Source of the DNA: 62-47 sp051954235
GTDB lineage: Bacteria > Pseudomonadota > Alphaproteobacteria > Rhizobiales > Xanthobacteraceae
Assembly: GCA_051954235.1 (NCBI GenBank)
Contig: JBQCHY010000060.1
Location: 1 to 64,000 of the forward strand
Reading direction: 5' to 3'
Length of the DNA stretch: 64,000 bases
The position numbers were made by a program, and so were the translations under genes. Below are positions 36,927-46,512 of the stretch, piece after piece. Under the pieces are notes generated by a model. It was not told the DNA's origin and made no database searches. It saw only the letters and a list, made by a program, of their open reading frames with translations. The first letter of the stretch is position 1, and each line of letters opens with the position of its first letter.

Positions 36927-38384
36927 ATGGGCAAGATCACAGGTTTTCTCGAAATCGACCGCAACGACCGCAAGTACGCGCCGGTCGCCGAGCGGCTGAA
37001 GAACTACAACGAGTTCGTCATTCCGCTGGAGGAGAAAGACCTCCGCGATCAGGCCGCGCGCTGCATGAACTGCGGCGTGCCGTATTGCCACGGCACTGGC
37101 TCGGTCGCGCCCGGCACGCCCGGCTGTCCGGTCAACAACCAGATCCCGGACTGGAACGACCTCGTCTATCAGGGCAACTGGGAAGAAGCCTCGCGCAACC
37201 TGCACTCGACCAACAACTTCCCGGACTTCACCGGCCGCATCTGCCCGGCGCCGTGCGAGGCGTCGTGCACGCTCAACATCACCGAGACGCCGGTGACCAT
37301 CAAGACCATCGAGCACGCCATCGTCGAGCGCGCATGGGACAACGGCTGGCTCAAGCCGGAGATCGCCGCGCACAAGACCGGCAGGAAGGTTGCCGTGGTC
37401 GGCTCCGGTCCCGCCGGCATGGCCTGCGCGCAGCAACTCGCGCGCGCCGGACATGACGTGCATCTCTATGAGAAGAACGCCAAGGCCGGCGGCCTGCTGC
37501 GTTACGGCATCCCCGACTTCAAGATGGAGAAGGAGGTCATCGACCGTCGCGTCGCGCAGATGGAAGCTGAGGGCGTCACCTTCCACTACAACGCACCGGT
37601 CGGCGGCTCCGACAAGGGCGCGCTCGATCCGCAGCAGTTGCTGAAGGACTACGAGGCGGTGGCGTTGACCGGCGGTGCGGAAGCGCCGCGCGATCTGCCG
37701 ATTCCCGGCCGCGATCTCGACGGCATTCACTTCGCGATGGATTTCCTGCCGCAACAGAATCGCCGCGTCGGCAACGAACCGCTCGGTGGGGTGAAGGAAA
37801 TTCTCGCCGGCGGCAAGCATGTGGTGGTGATCGGCGGCGGCGACACCGGCTCCGACTGCATCGGCACCTCGCTGCGGCAGGGTGCGCTATCAGTGACGCA
37901 ACTCGAAATCATGCCGGCACCGCCGGAGCATGAGAACAAGGCGCTGACCTGGCCGAACTGGCCGCTGAAGATGCGCACCTCGTCGAGCCAGGCGGAAGGC
38001 GCGACGCGCGATTTCGCGGTGCTGACGCAAAAGTTCGAAGGCAAGGACGGCAAGGTCACCAAGCTGCACTGCGTTCGCGTCGACGAGAAATTCCAGCCGA
38101 TTCCCGGCAGCGAATTCATCCTCGATGCCGATTTGGTGCTGCTGGCGATGGGCTTCGTGCATCCAATTCACGAAGGCCTGTTGAAGACGCTCGGCGTCGA
38201 ACTCGACCAGCGCGGCAATGTCCGCGCCAACACGGCGGACTATGAGACCTCGCTGCCGAAGGTGTTCACCGCCGGCGACATGCGCCGCGGCCAATCGCTG
38301 GTGGTGTGGGCGATCCGCGAGGGACGCCTGTGTGCCCGGGCGGTCGATACCTTCCTGATGGGATCGACCAACCTGCCGCGCTGA
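36927..38384 (+). CDS. gltD: Glutamate synthase (NADPH) small subunit
   Basis: 485 residues. It passes electrons from NADPH through FAD and 4Fe-4S clusters to GltB. N-terminal cysteine clusters: AARCMNCGVPYCHG, GCPVNNQIPDW and ICPAPCEASCTLN. FAD-binding motif VAVVGSGPAGMACAQQLARA and NADPH-binding motif VVVIGGGDTGSDCIG follow; the last block TAGDMRRGQSLVVWAIREGR closes the FAD domain. It is preceded by AGGCAGGAAG-type purines and followed by a strong terminator. Confidence 0.98.
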   Translation: MGKITGFLEIDRNDRKYAPVAERLKNYNEFVIPLEEKDLRDQAARCMNCGVPYCHGTGSVAPGTPGCPVNNQIPDWNDLVYQGNWEEASRNLHSTNNFPDFTGRICPAPCEASCTLNITETPVTIKTIEHAIVERAWDNGWLKPEIAAHKTGRKVAVVGSGPAGMACAQQLARAGHDVHLYEKNAKAGGLLRYGIPDFKMEKEVIDRRVAQMEAEGVTFHYNAPVGGSDKGALDPQQLLKDYEAVALTGGAEAPRDLPIPGRDLDGIHFAMDFLPQQNRRVGNEPLGGVKEILAGGKHVVVIGGGDTGSDCIGTSLRQGALSVTQLEIMPAPPEHENKALTWPNWPLKMRTSSSQAEGATRDFAVLTQKFEGKDGKVTKLHCVRVDEKFQPIPGSEFILDADLVLLAMGFVHPIHEGLLKTLGVELDQRGNVRANTADYETSLPKVFTAGDMRRGQSLVVWAIREGRLCARAVDTFLMGSTNLPR

Positions 38385-38403
38385 GCGCGACGAACGCGAC
38401 ATT

Positions 38404-38437
38404 GAAAAAGCCGCCGGTCACATTGCCGGCGGCTTTT
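38404..38437. terminator. Bidirectional intrinsic terminator
   Basis: AAAAGCCGCCGG and CCGGCGGCTTTT form a perfect 12-bp stem around TCACATTG, with T runs in both directions. It ends both gltD and the convergent small gene at 38455. Confidence 0.92.
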
Positions 38438-38454
38438 CTTGTGGCTGCGGGAGG

Positions 38455-38721
38455 TTAATCGCGTTCGATGTAGACGCGGTCGCGATCGCGATGGCGCCAG
38501 TGACGCCGCTCCCACTCACGGCGACGATAGTCGCGATATTCCGCGCGGTGGCGGCGATATTCACGCTCCCGCCAGCCGTGATGGTAACCGTCATCGACGT
38601 GCACGCCGATTCCGCCTGGGCCGACTCCGATGCCCACGTCCTGCGCCTGCGCAACCGATCCCATTGAGCCGATACTTATGAAAGCCGCAGCCGCGATACC
38701 CATGACAGCGAATGTCTTCAT
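38455..38721 (-). CDS. Small exported Arg/His/Tyr-rich protein
   Basis: 88 residues from the ATG at 38719-38721, with a good GAGGAGG site before it. A signal peptide (MKTFAVMGIAAAAFISIGSM..., AQA cleavage near 26) is followed by GIGVGPGGIGVHV and a low-complexity tail rich in Arg, His, Tyr, Glu and Trp (HGWREREYRRHRAEYRDYRR). Similar short secreted proteins with charged tails are common in Bradyrhizobium-like genomes; function unknown. Confidence 0.8.
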   Translation of the reverse strand: MKTFAVMGIAAAAFISIGSMGSVAQAQDVGIGVGPGGIGVHVDDGYHHGWREREYRRHRAEYRDYRRREWERRHWRHRDRDRVYIERD

Positions 38722-38861
38722 CGTAATGCCTCCTCGGCACGTTGCAAACACAGCTGTCTATCAATCATCCCGAGGCTGGATCGTTCCGATGTAAATTCTT
38801 CGCCGACGAGGAACCTTTGGCTCGGATCGTGACAAGCAACGACGGCAAACCCTGTAAAATG

Positions 38862-39749
38862 CTACTCCGCCGCCTGTTGCGCCACTGTCGGTGTATCGCC
38901 CGCCACCGTGGCGCGGCGCATGTCGCGCGGCTGCGACTGATCGTAACGCCGCACGCGATGCACGGTCTGGCGATTGTCCCACATCACCAGATCATGCAGC
39001 TTCCATTTGTGGACGTAGACGAATTCCGGCTGCGTCGCGTGCTCGGTGAGATCGCGCAACAGCACGCGCGCTTCCGGCACGCTCATGCCCTGAATGGCGC
39101 CGGCGTGCGATGACAGATACAGCGACTTGCGGCCGTGCACCGGATGCGTGCGCACCAGCCGTTGCAGCACCGGCTTGAACATCTGCTTCTCTTCTTCGCT
39201 GTAGTCGAGGAAGCCGAGCGCGCCGCGCGAATACATCAGCGAGTGTTCGCAGATCATGTCGTCGATCTCGGCCTTGGTTTCGTCGTCGAGCGCATCATAA
39301 GCCGCGCGCATGTCGGCGAACTCGGTGTTGCCGCCTTTCGGATTGACCACGCGCGCCGACAGCAGCGAGAATTTTGCCGGGATCGGTCGGAACGAACTGT
39401 CGGAATGCCACAGGCAGTTGCCGAGATTGAACAGGTGCGTGCGGTGGTCGCGCGGCAACGGCTTGCCGCTCTTGTCGAGGTTGCCGACATCGGCGAGGCC
39501 CGAGGAAAGGCGATAGTCGTCCTTCTTGGTGACGCTGCCGCCCTTGCGGTTTTCCCGTGGTCCGAAATTTTCGGCGAAGGCGAGTTGTTGCTCGTCGGTG
39601 ATGTCCTGATCGTGGAACACCAGCACGGCATACTTGTCCATGCCGCCTTCAATCTCGAATGCCTGATCCGGCGTCAGCGGCCTTGTAAGGTCGACGCCGG
39701 ACACCTCGCCGACGAAATGCGGATGAAGCTGGCGGATGCTGATGGCCAT
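38862..39749 (-). CDS. TauD/TfdA-family 2-oxoglutarate-dependent dioxygenase
   Basis: 295 residues from the ATG at 39747-39749 (MAISIRQLHPHFVGEVSGVDL), eight bases after GAGGA; a start seven codons upstream is possible. The facial triad is visible as LWHSDSSFRP (His/Asp) and NRQTVHRVRRYD (distal His), with an Arg downstream in RRATVAGD for 2-oxoglutarate. The PAKFSLLSARVV and NTEFADMRAAYDAL segments resemble TfdA-alpha-type enzymes of Bradyrhizobium that cleave aryloxyacetates. The true substrate is unknown. It shares strand and locus with an SDR. Confidence 0.88.
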   Translation of the reverse strand: MAISIRQLHPHFVGEVSGVDLTRPLTPDQAFEIEGGMDKYAVLVFHDQDITDEQQLAFAENFGPRENRKGGSVTKKDDYRLSSGLADVGNLDKSGKPLPRDHRTHLFNLGNCLWHSDSSFRPIPAKFSLLSARVVNPKGGNTEFADMRAAYDALDDETKAEIDDMICEHSLMYSRGALGFLDYSEEEKQMFKPVLQRLVRTHPVHGRKSLYLSSHAGAIQGMSVPEARVLLRDLTEHATQPEFVYVHKWKLHDLVMWDNRQTVHRVRRYDQSQPRDMRRATVAGDTPTVAQQAAE

Positions 39750-39876
39750 GGCGCGGTTCCTCGTTGTCATTCTTGCTTCAAGGAAAGGCTACGCCGCGCG
39801 TCTTCATTGTCAATCGACGCTGATGTCAGGGCGCCATGCGTTGACGCGACGCCTCTGATCGTCGCGTCAGAGTGCC

Positions 39877-40656
39877 TTAAGCGTTGCGCGCCATCAGTCC
39901 GCCGTCCACCGGGATCACCGCTCCGGTGAGGAACGAGGCCGCCGGCAGGCACAGGCTCAGCGTCATATGCGCGACCTCCTCCGGATCGCCGTAGCGATTG
40001 AGCGCCGTGCGGCGCTTGGCGTAGATCGCCTTGTGTTCGGCTGAAATCCGGTCGGTCATGCCGGTGGTGATCGGTCCCGGACAGATGCAGTTGACGGTGA
40101 TGCCTTCGCGCCCCAGCTCTACAGCGAGCGAGCGCGTCAGCCCGGTGACGCCGGCTTTCGCCGCTGAATAAGGACTGTGCAGCGCGGTCGCGCCGAGCGC
40201 CTCGGTGGAGGCGATGTTGACGATGCGCGGGCATTTCGATTTACGCAGGTAAGGTAACGCAGCGCGGATGATGCGCTGTTGTGCGGTGAGCAGCACCGCG
40301 ATGCCGCGATCCCACAGCGCGTCGTAGCTGTCGCCGTCGATGGCGCTGACGGTGGAGATGCCGGCATTGTTGACGACGATATCGAGCCCGCCGAAGTGTT
40401 GTGCCACCTCGTTGACCACGCGCGTGACAGCCGCAGCGTCGGCGACGTCGAACTGCCATGCCTTGGCGCTGCCGCCATTTGCTACGATCGCATCCGCCAC
40501 CGCCTGCGCGCCGGCGCCGTCATAGTCTGTAACAGCGACATTGGCGCCCTCGGCCGCGAACACCCGCGCGGTGGCGCGGCCCATGCCGCTGGCCGCCCCG
40601 GTGACGAGCACGGTGAGCCCGCGCACCGAGCGGCTGAGCTGTTTGAAATCGGTCAT
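39877..40656 (-). CDS. Short-chain dehydrogenase/reductase
   Basis: 259 residues. The nucleotide-binding motif is VTGAASGMGRATARVFAAEG, NNAG is present, and the catalytic Ser/Tyr/Lys are in NIASTEALGATALHSPYSAAKAGV. The C-terminal FLTGAVIPVDGGLMA is typical of classical SDRs. The acidic residue after strand 2 (VAVTDYDGAG) favours NAD(H). It probably acts with the neighbouring dioxygenase or a broader carbonyl/alcohol pathway; the substrate is unknown. Confidence 0.92.
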   Translation of the reverse strand: MTDFKQLSRSVRGLTVLVTGAASGMGRATARVFAAEGANVAVTDYDGAGAQAVADAIVANGGSAKAWQFDVADAAAVTRVVNEVAQHFGGLDIVVNNAGISTVSAIDGDSYDALWDRGIAVLLTAQQRIIRAALPYLRKSKCPRIVNIASTEALGATALHSPYSAAKAGVTGLTRSLAVELGREGITVNCICPGPITTGMTDRISAEHKAIYAKRRTALNRYGDPEEVAHMTLSLCLPAASFLTGAVIPVDGGLMARNA

Positions 40657-40795
40657 GGGACGCGTTCTCCGAAATGGTTGTAGCGGATGCGCTTTCCGCG
40701 CGGCGGATTTGACAAGCGCGATGCTTCAAGGCTTGCATCGTTCCCGGCAAAGGTCAAACGCCCGCGCAACGCGGCAACAGGAGTGAACCCCACCC

Positions 40796-41530
40796 ATGAA
40801 CGAACTGGATTTCAGCGACAAGCGGGCGTTGATCGTCGGCGGCTCCAGCGGCATCGGCAACGGCATCGCGCAGGCCTATCGCGCGCGCGGCGCGAAGGTC
40901 AGCATCTGCGGCACCAAGCCGAGCGCGGCGGGCTATATCGGCGTCGAGGGCTCCGATCTCGACGGCCTCGATTACGCGCAACTCGACGTCAGCGATCCGC
41001 GCGCGGTGGACGAGTTCAAGCCGAATTTCGACAGCCTCGACATTCTGGTGCTGGCGCAGGGCACGGTGATCTACAGCCGCGGCGAGTTCGAAATGGACGG
41101 CTTCCGCAAGGTGATGGAAGTCAACCTGATGAGCCTGATGGCCTGCGCTGCGAAATTCCACGCGATGCTGAAAGCGAGCAAGGGCTCGCTGATCATCATC
41201 AGTTCGGTGGCGGCGTTCCATTCCACCAAGGGTAATCCGGCCTACAACGCCTCCAAGACCGGCGCTTACGGGCTGACGCGCACGCTGGCACAGGCCTGGG
41301 CCGAGGACGGCATCCGCGTCAACGGCATCGCACCGGGGCTGGTCGACACCAAGCTGACCAAGGTGACGACCGATAACCCGAAGCGACGGGAAGCGACCAT
41401 CGCGAATATTCCGCTGAAGCGGTTCGGCACCCCGGAGGACATGGCCGGCGCGGCACTGTTCCTGGCCTCGCCGCTGGCGAGCTACGTCACCGGCCAGACG
41501 CTGATCGTCGACGGCGGGCTTATTCTTTAG
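40796..41530 (+). CDS. Short-chain dehydrogenase/reductase
   Basis: 244 residues. It has VGGSSGIGNGIAQAYRARGA (cofactor loop), a variant LAQG instead of NNAG, the catalytic ISSVAAFHSTKGNPAYNASKTGA (Ser/Tyr/Lys intact) and YVTGQTLIVDGGLIL at the end. It is divergent from the other SDR at 39877 and sits immediately upstream of ruvC, with no sign of functional connection to recombination. Confidence 0.92.
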   Translation: MNELDFSDKRALIVGGSSGIGNGIAQAYRARGAKVSICGTKPSAAGYIGVEGSDLDGLDYAQLDVSDPRAVDEFKPNFDSLDILVLAQGTVIYSRGEFEMDGFRKVMEVNLMSLMACAAKFHAMLKASKGSLIIISSVAAFHSTKGNPAYNASKTGAYGLTRTLAQAWAEDGIRVNGIAPGLVDTKLTKVTTDNPKRREATIANIPLKRFGTPEDMAGAALFLASPLASYVTGQTLIVDGGLIL

Positions 41531-41578
41531 CCGGTTCCGCCGAGCGGACGCGCGCGGCCGGTTGCGATAACATAGGGC

Positions 41579-42091
41579 ATGGCATCGACACCGATTCGCA
41601 TCGTGGGCATCGACCCGGGGCTGCGCCGCACCGGCTGGGGCGTGATCGACATCGAAGGCAACCGGCTGATCTATGTCGGTTGCGGCTCGGTGGAAACGCG
41701 CGAGGACATGGAACTGGCGCGCCGGCTGCTGGCGATCCATGACGGCCTCGCGCAGGTGCTTGGCGAACTCAAGCCGGCCGAGGCTGCGGTGGAGCAGACC
41801 TTCGTCAACAAAGACGGCGTCGCTACTTTGAAGCTGGGGCAGGCGCGGGGCATCGCCATGCTGGTGCCGGCGATGTTCGGCATTCCGGTCGCGGAATACG
41901 CGCCCAACAAGGTGAAGAAGACGGTGGTGGGCGCGGGCCACGCCGAGAAAAACCAGATCCAGGTGATGCTGAAAATCCTGCTGCCCAAGGCCGCGCCGCC
42001 GACGCCCGACGCCGCCGACGCCCTCGCCATCGCCATCACCCACGCGCATCACCGGCAAAGCACGGCGCTGCGGATCAAGGTGGCGGGATGA
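41579..42091 (+). CDS. ruvC: Crossover junction endodeoxyribonuclease RuvC
   Basis: 170 residues. This is the Holliday junction resolvase that works with RuvAB. Catalytic acidic residues are in RIVGIDPGLRRTGWG, AVEQTFVNKDG and the C-terminal PDAADALAIAITHAHH. It is separated from ruvA by a family A palindromic unit carrying a GIY-YIG gene. Confidence 0.97.
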   Translation: MASTPIRIVGIDPGLRRTGWGVIDIEGNRLIYVGCGSVETREDMELARRLLAIHDGLAQVLGELKPAEAAVEQTFVNKDGVATLKLGQARGIAMLVPAMFGIPVAEYAPNKVKKTVVGAGHAEKNQIQVMLKILLPKAAPPTPDAADALAIAITHAHHRQSTALRIKVAG

Positions 42092-42102
42092 TGATGGGTA
42101 TG

Positions 42103-42150
42103 CCCTCTCAGTCGTCATGGCCGGGCTTGTCCCGGCCATCCACGTCTTTA
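42103..42150. repeat. Family A element A3, left half
   Basis: CCCTCTCAGTCGTCATGG then CCGGGCTTGTCCCGGCCATCCACGTC. The outer CCCTCTCAGTC also precedes copy A10 at 61641, so the unit extends that far left. Its matching right half is at 42453-42488, with a GIY-YIG gene between them. Confidence 0.9.
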
Positions 42151-42438
42151 TCCAGTTATGGCCGGATAGAGGTCAATCCAGTCGGGATTATCGATAACAA
42201 TCTTTCTGATCTTCCAAGCCGGCGACCAATGCTTGATATTGTGCTCGCGCTGGATGGCATCGCGGATGTCTTCGAATCGCTCGAAATAGACGAGCCGTTT
42301 CAACCCGTATTGCTTCGTGAAGCCTTCAACGACGCCGGAACGATGCTCGTAGACCCGACGGACGAGGTCGTTCGTAACCCCGACGTAGAGGATACCATTC
42401 GGACGATTTGTCAGAATGTAGACGAACCCGCCAGCCAT
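42148..42438 (-). CDS. Solitary GIY-YIG nuclease-domain protein (copy 2)
   Basis: 96 residues from the ATG at 42436-42438 (MAGGFVYILTNRPNG). A longer start at 42483 would add MAGLVPAIHVLQSCN, which is merely the translated right palindrome. Motifs: VYIL, ILYVGVTNDL, the VRRVYEHR helix and the metal-site Glu in QREHNIKHW; the NPDWIDLYP tail matches copy 1 at 2164. The gene fills the space between the two inverted halves of a family A element inserted between ruvC and ruvA. I infer that it belongs to that element and not to recombination repair. Confidence 0.9.
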   Translation of the reverse strand: MAGGFVYILTNRPNGILYVGVTNDLVRRVYEHRSGVVEGFTKQYGLKRLVYFERFEDIRDAIQREHNIKHWSPAWKIRKIVIDNPDWIDLYPAITG

Positions 42439-42452
42439 ATTGCAACTCTGCA

Positions 42453-42488
42453 AGACGTGGATGGCCGGGACAAGCCCGGCCATGACGA
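42453..42488. repeat. Family A element A3, right half
   Basis: AAGACGTGGATGGCCGGGAC then AAGCCCGGCCATGACG, the inverted complement of the left half at 42112-42150. Confidence 0.9.
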
Positions 42489-42512
42489 GCGCGCGGGGTG
42501 TGGGGCAGAGGC

Positions 42513-43130
42513 ATGATCGGCAAACTCAAGGGCCTCATCGATTCCTATGGCGAGGATTATGTGATCCTCGACGTTCAAGGCGTCGGCTATCAGGTGCATT
42601 GCGCCTCGCGCACCTTGCAGGCGTTGCCGTCGCCCGGCGACGCCGCCGTGTTGTCGATCGAGACTTATGTGCGCGAAGACCAGATCAAGCTGTTCGGCTT
42701 CCGCAGCGACATCGAGCGCGAATGGTTTCGGCTGTTGCAGACGGTGCAGGGCGTCGGCGCGAAGGTCGCACTCGCCGTACTCAGCACCTTGTCGCCGTCC
42801 GATCTCGCCAATGCGATTGCGCTGCGCGACAAGGCGGCGGTGGCGCGCACGCCCGGCGTCGGCGCCAAGGTCGCCGAGCGCATCGTCACTGAGTTGAAGG
42901 ACAAGGCCCCGGCTTTTGCCGATGTCGATCCGGCGGTGGTGAAACTCTCCGGCGCCATCGACGACGCCCGCGCGCCGCGCGCGGTGGCGGATGCGATCTC
43001 GGCGCTGGTCAATCTCGGCTACGGCCAACCGCAAGCCGCCGCTGCTATCGCCGCCGCCTCCCGCGACGCCGGCGAGAAAGCCGAAACCGCGCAACTCATT
43101 CGGCTTGGGTTGAAGGAGTTGTCGCGGTGA
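42513..43130 (+). CDS. ruvA: Holliday junction branch-migration protein RuvA
   Basis: 205 residues from ATG 42513 (MIGKLKGLIDSYGEDYVILD). Domain I (OB fold) is followed by two helix-hairpin-helix motifs (LLQTVQGVGAKVALAVLS and RTPGVGAKVAERIVTELKDK), then a linker and the C-terminal three-helix domain that contacts RuvB (NLGYGQPQAAAAI). It forms the tetramer that binds four-way junctions. ruvB is downstream past a family E palindrome. Confidence 0.97.
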   Translation: MIGKLKGLIDSYGEDYVILDVQGVGYQVHCASRTLQALPSPGDAAVLSIETYVREDQIKLFGFRSDIEREWFRLLQTVQGVGAKVALAVLSTLSPSDLANAIALRDKAAVARTPGVGAKVAERIVTELKDKAPAFADVDPAVVKLSGAIDDARAPRAVADAISALVNLGYGQPQAAAAIAAASRDAGEKAETAQLIRLGLKELSR

Positions 43131-43167
43131 CAAGTGAAATGGTTGCGCATCAACATACGACGCGTGC

Positions 43168-43271
43168 TCCCTCTCCCGCTTGCGGGGGAGGGCTGGGGAG
43201 GGGGCGAAGGTTGGCGCCGTGCGTTGTTTCGTTTCCCCTCCCTAACCCTCCCCCGCAAGCGGGAGAGGGAA
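43168..43271. repeat. Palindromic intergenic element, family E (copy E2)
   Basis: Arms CTCCCTCTCCCGCTTGCGGG + GGAGGG and CCCTCCCCCGCAAGCGGGAG + AGGGA around a loop of about 40 bases, in the ruvA-ruvB gap. Confidence 0.9.
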
Positions 43272-43296
43272 TAGCCTGCAACCGATGCGAGCCAAC

Positions 43297-44339
<1,043 letters not shown>

Positions 44340-44343
<4 letters not shown>

Positions 44344-44810
44344 CAGCGCCGGAACACGCGCCGCTCACCGGGCATCTCGACGGCGAAATCCGCGACGGCC
44401 GCCATCACATGCAGGTGCGGGTCTATTACGAGGACACTGATTTTTCCGGCATCGTCTATCACGCCAATTACCTGCGCTTCATGGAGCGCGGGCGCACCAA
44501 CTATCTGCGGCTGCTCGGCGCCGACCAGCGCGCGCTGTTCGCGGAAGCCGAGACCGAAGCCCCCGGCTTCGCCTTCGTGGTACGGGCGATGAAGCTTGAG
44601 TTCATTCGCCCGGCGCACATGGACGATCTGCTCGACGTCGTCACTCGGCCGCTGGAGGTGCGCGGCGCGTCGATCACGCTGCATCAGGAAATCAGGCGCG
44701 GCGCGATTCTGCTGCTGGAAGCCGATGTGAAAGTCGCCTTCGTCTCCGGCGGCCGCGCGCGACCGATTCCCAAGGCGTTGCGCGTGGCGATGAAAGCAGA
44801 TCAGGCGTAG
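44340..44810 (+). CDS. ybgC: Acyl-CoA thioesterase YbgC (Tol-Pal associated)
   Basis: 156 residues, ATGA overlap with ruvB. The hotdog-fold signature VRVYYEDTDFSGIVYHANYLRFMERGR, with the catalytic Asp of DTDFSG, is typical of 4-hydroxybenzoyl-CoA thioesterase-like YbgC proteins, which hydrolyse short acyl-CoAs and associate with the Tol-Pal envelope system. The tolQRAB-pal genes that usually follow are absent; instead come two palindromic elements and a broken GST gene. Confidence 0.93.
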
Positions 44811-44815
44811 TTTGT

Positions 44816-44897
44816 CGTCATTGCGAGCGAAGCGAAGCAATCCAGTCTTTCTTTAGGAGTCTGGATTGCTTCGTCGCTTTGCTCCTCGCAATGACGA
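44816..44897. repeat. Palindromic intergenic element, family B (copy B3)
   Basis: GTCATTGCGAGCGAAGCGAA + GCAATCCAG and CTGGATTGCTTCGTCGC...CCTCGCAATGACGA. It is followed at once by a family A copy. Confidence 0.9.
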
Positions 44898-44928
44898 CGA
44901 CACGGATACGGAAGCTCCTATCCGAGCC

Positions 44929-45017
44929 GTCATGGCCGGATTTATTCCGGCCATCCACGTCTTTGCGGAGATTCAACATGAAGAACGTGGATGGCCGGGA
45001 CAAGCCCGGCCATGACG
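44929..45017. repeat. Palindromic intergenic element, family A (copy A4)
   Basis: GTCATGGCCGGATTTATTCC...GGCCATGACG. The whole 89-base unit, loop included, differs from copy A10 (61652-61740) at only two positions. Confidence 0.92.
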
Positions 45018-45048
45018 CCATCATCTTTGTTGATTGCGGCGAAAGCCG

Positions 45049-45693
45049 TTACGCCGCCGCCTTGTGGCGAGCTTGTTCGGCCTTGTAGAGCGCGAACTCC
45101 TCGTTGATGGCTCTCGTCACGCTCGGCCGCGTGCGATGCCGTTCGTAGTAAGCCTTGATGTTCGGCCATTTGGCGAGATCGATCGGTGGCGTCGCCATCG
45201 TCCAGTTGATGACGGTGACGAGATAAGCGTCGGCGACGCTGAAGTGATCGAGCAGCGTATCGCGGCCTTCGAGATAGGCGTTGAGGTAATCGAGCCGCGA
45301 CAAGCCTTTCTCGACAGCATAAGCCTTCACCTCGCTTGATGCTTTCTTGTCGAGCAGCGGCACGAACAGTGCCTTGTGCAGCTCGGTGCCGATGAAGCAC
45401 AGCCATTGTTGCAGGCGGGAGCGTTCGGCCGCGTTGCGCGCGGAAATACCGGCATCGGGCAGGTGGTCTGCGACGTATTGCAGGATCGCGGCGTTCTCCG
45501 TCAGGATCACGCCGTCATCGGTGCGCAGCGTCGGCACCAGGCCGAGCGGATTGACTGTGAGGAAATCGGAATCGTCGTGCTAGACGCGTTTCGATTTGGG
45601 ATCGACCTCGAGATAGCTGGCGTCGGTGCCGGCTTCGTAGAACGCGATGCGGGTCGCCATCGAGCAGGCAAGCGGCGAGAAATAGAGATCCAT
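45049..45693 (-). pseudogene. Glutathione S-transferase interrupted by an amber codon
   Basis: One continuous frame encodes MDLYFSPLACSMATRIAFYE, then EVDPKSKRV, then TAG (45580-45582), then HDDSDFLTVNPLGLVPTLRT and the full C-terminal helical domain. The join matches the GST N-terminal pattern (VDL...KR...DFL.INP.G.VP.L), so a single base change, probably CAG to TAG, broke the gene. Length without the stop would be 214 residues, normal for a GST. The divergent TetR gene is intact. Readthrough or a sequencing error is the alternative. Confidence 0.85.
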
Positions 45694-45733
45694 CAGAATG
45701 GCTCCTTGAACTCCGGATGGGGAATGGGGCAAC

Positions 45734-45745
45734 CAACGCGCGTTG
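45734..45745. promoter_or_regulatory. Possible operator in the GST/TetR divergent region
   Basis: A perfect 12-base palindrome CAACGC-GCGTTG in the 104-base gap between the broken GST gene and the TetR gene. Location suggests a TetR site; the sequence is short, so confidence is low. Confidence 0.35.
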
Positions 45746-45797
45746 ATTTTTATACCGTCTCGCATAATATGTCCGGGGTCAAGGATTAATTTGCGAA

Positions 45798-46460
45798 ATG
45801 GTACAAAAAAGAAAATCAGCCGTGCCGCCGCCATCGGCTGAAGCCGCGCCGGCAAAACGTCGCGGCCGTCCGCGCGCCTATGAGCCCGATGCGGCGCTGG
45901 CGAAAGCGCTCGATCTGTTTCGCAAGGACGGCTTCGCCGGCACCTCGCTGGACGATCTCAGCGCCGCCACCGGCATGAACCGGCCGAGCCTCTATGGCGC
46001 GTTCGGCGACAAACGCGCGCTCTATATCAAAACCTATGAGCGCTATCGCGCCGACGCGCGTGCGGCGATGCAGGAGGCGTTCAAGGGCGACCTGCCGCTG
46101 CGCCAGCGGCTGCAACGCATCTACGCGATCGCGCTCGACATCTACCTGTCGGGAGAGGAGGGGCCGCGCGGCTGCTTCACGGTGATGACGGCAGCCTCTG
46201 AGGCGGTTGCCGATCCGGATATTCGCGCCATGGTGCTGAGCGGGTTCCACGAGCTCGACAAGGCGTTCGCGATCTGCTTCCGCCGGGCACAGGAGAAAGG
46301 CGAACTGCCGCCGTCCGCCGATTCCGATGTGCTGGCGCAGATGGCCTCGGCCACCATCCACACCATCGCCATCCGCGCCCGCGCCCGCACCCCGCGCAAG
46401 GATCTGGAAACCATCGTGCGCGGCGCCATCGATCTGATGTGCGGGGCTGGGCAGGGGTAA
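45798..46460 (+). CDS. TetR/AcrR family transcriptional regulator
   Basis: 220 residues. A basic N-terminal extension (PAKRRGRPRAYEPD) precedes the helix-turn-helix TSLDDLSAATGMNRPSLYGAFGDK. The C-terminal domain (RGCFTVMTAASEAVADPDIR) resembles the TetR_C group found with oxidoreductases and GSTs. It is divergent from the GST pseudogene, its probable former target. Confidence 0.92.
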   Translation: MVQKRKSAVPPPSAEAAPAKRRGRPRAYEPDAALAKALDLFRKDGFAGTSLDDLSAATGMNRPSLYGAFGDKRALYIKTYERYRADARAAMQEAFKGDLPLRQRLQRIYAIALDIYLSGEEGPRGCFTVMTAASEAVADPDIRAMVLSGFHELDKAFAICFRRAQEKGELPPSADSDVLAQMASATIHTIAIRARARTPRKDLETIVRGAIDLMCGAGQG

Positions 46461-46512
46461 GGACACTTATTGAAAATGTTGTAAGTGCCGCCGCGTTTTG
46501 GCCTTGCCCTTG

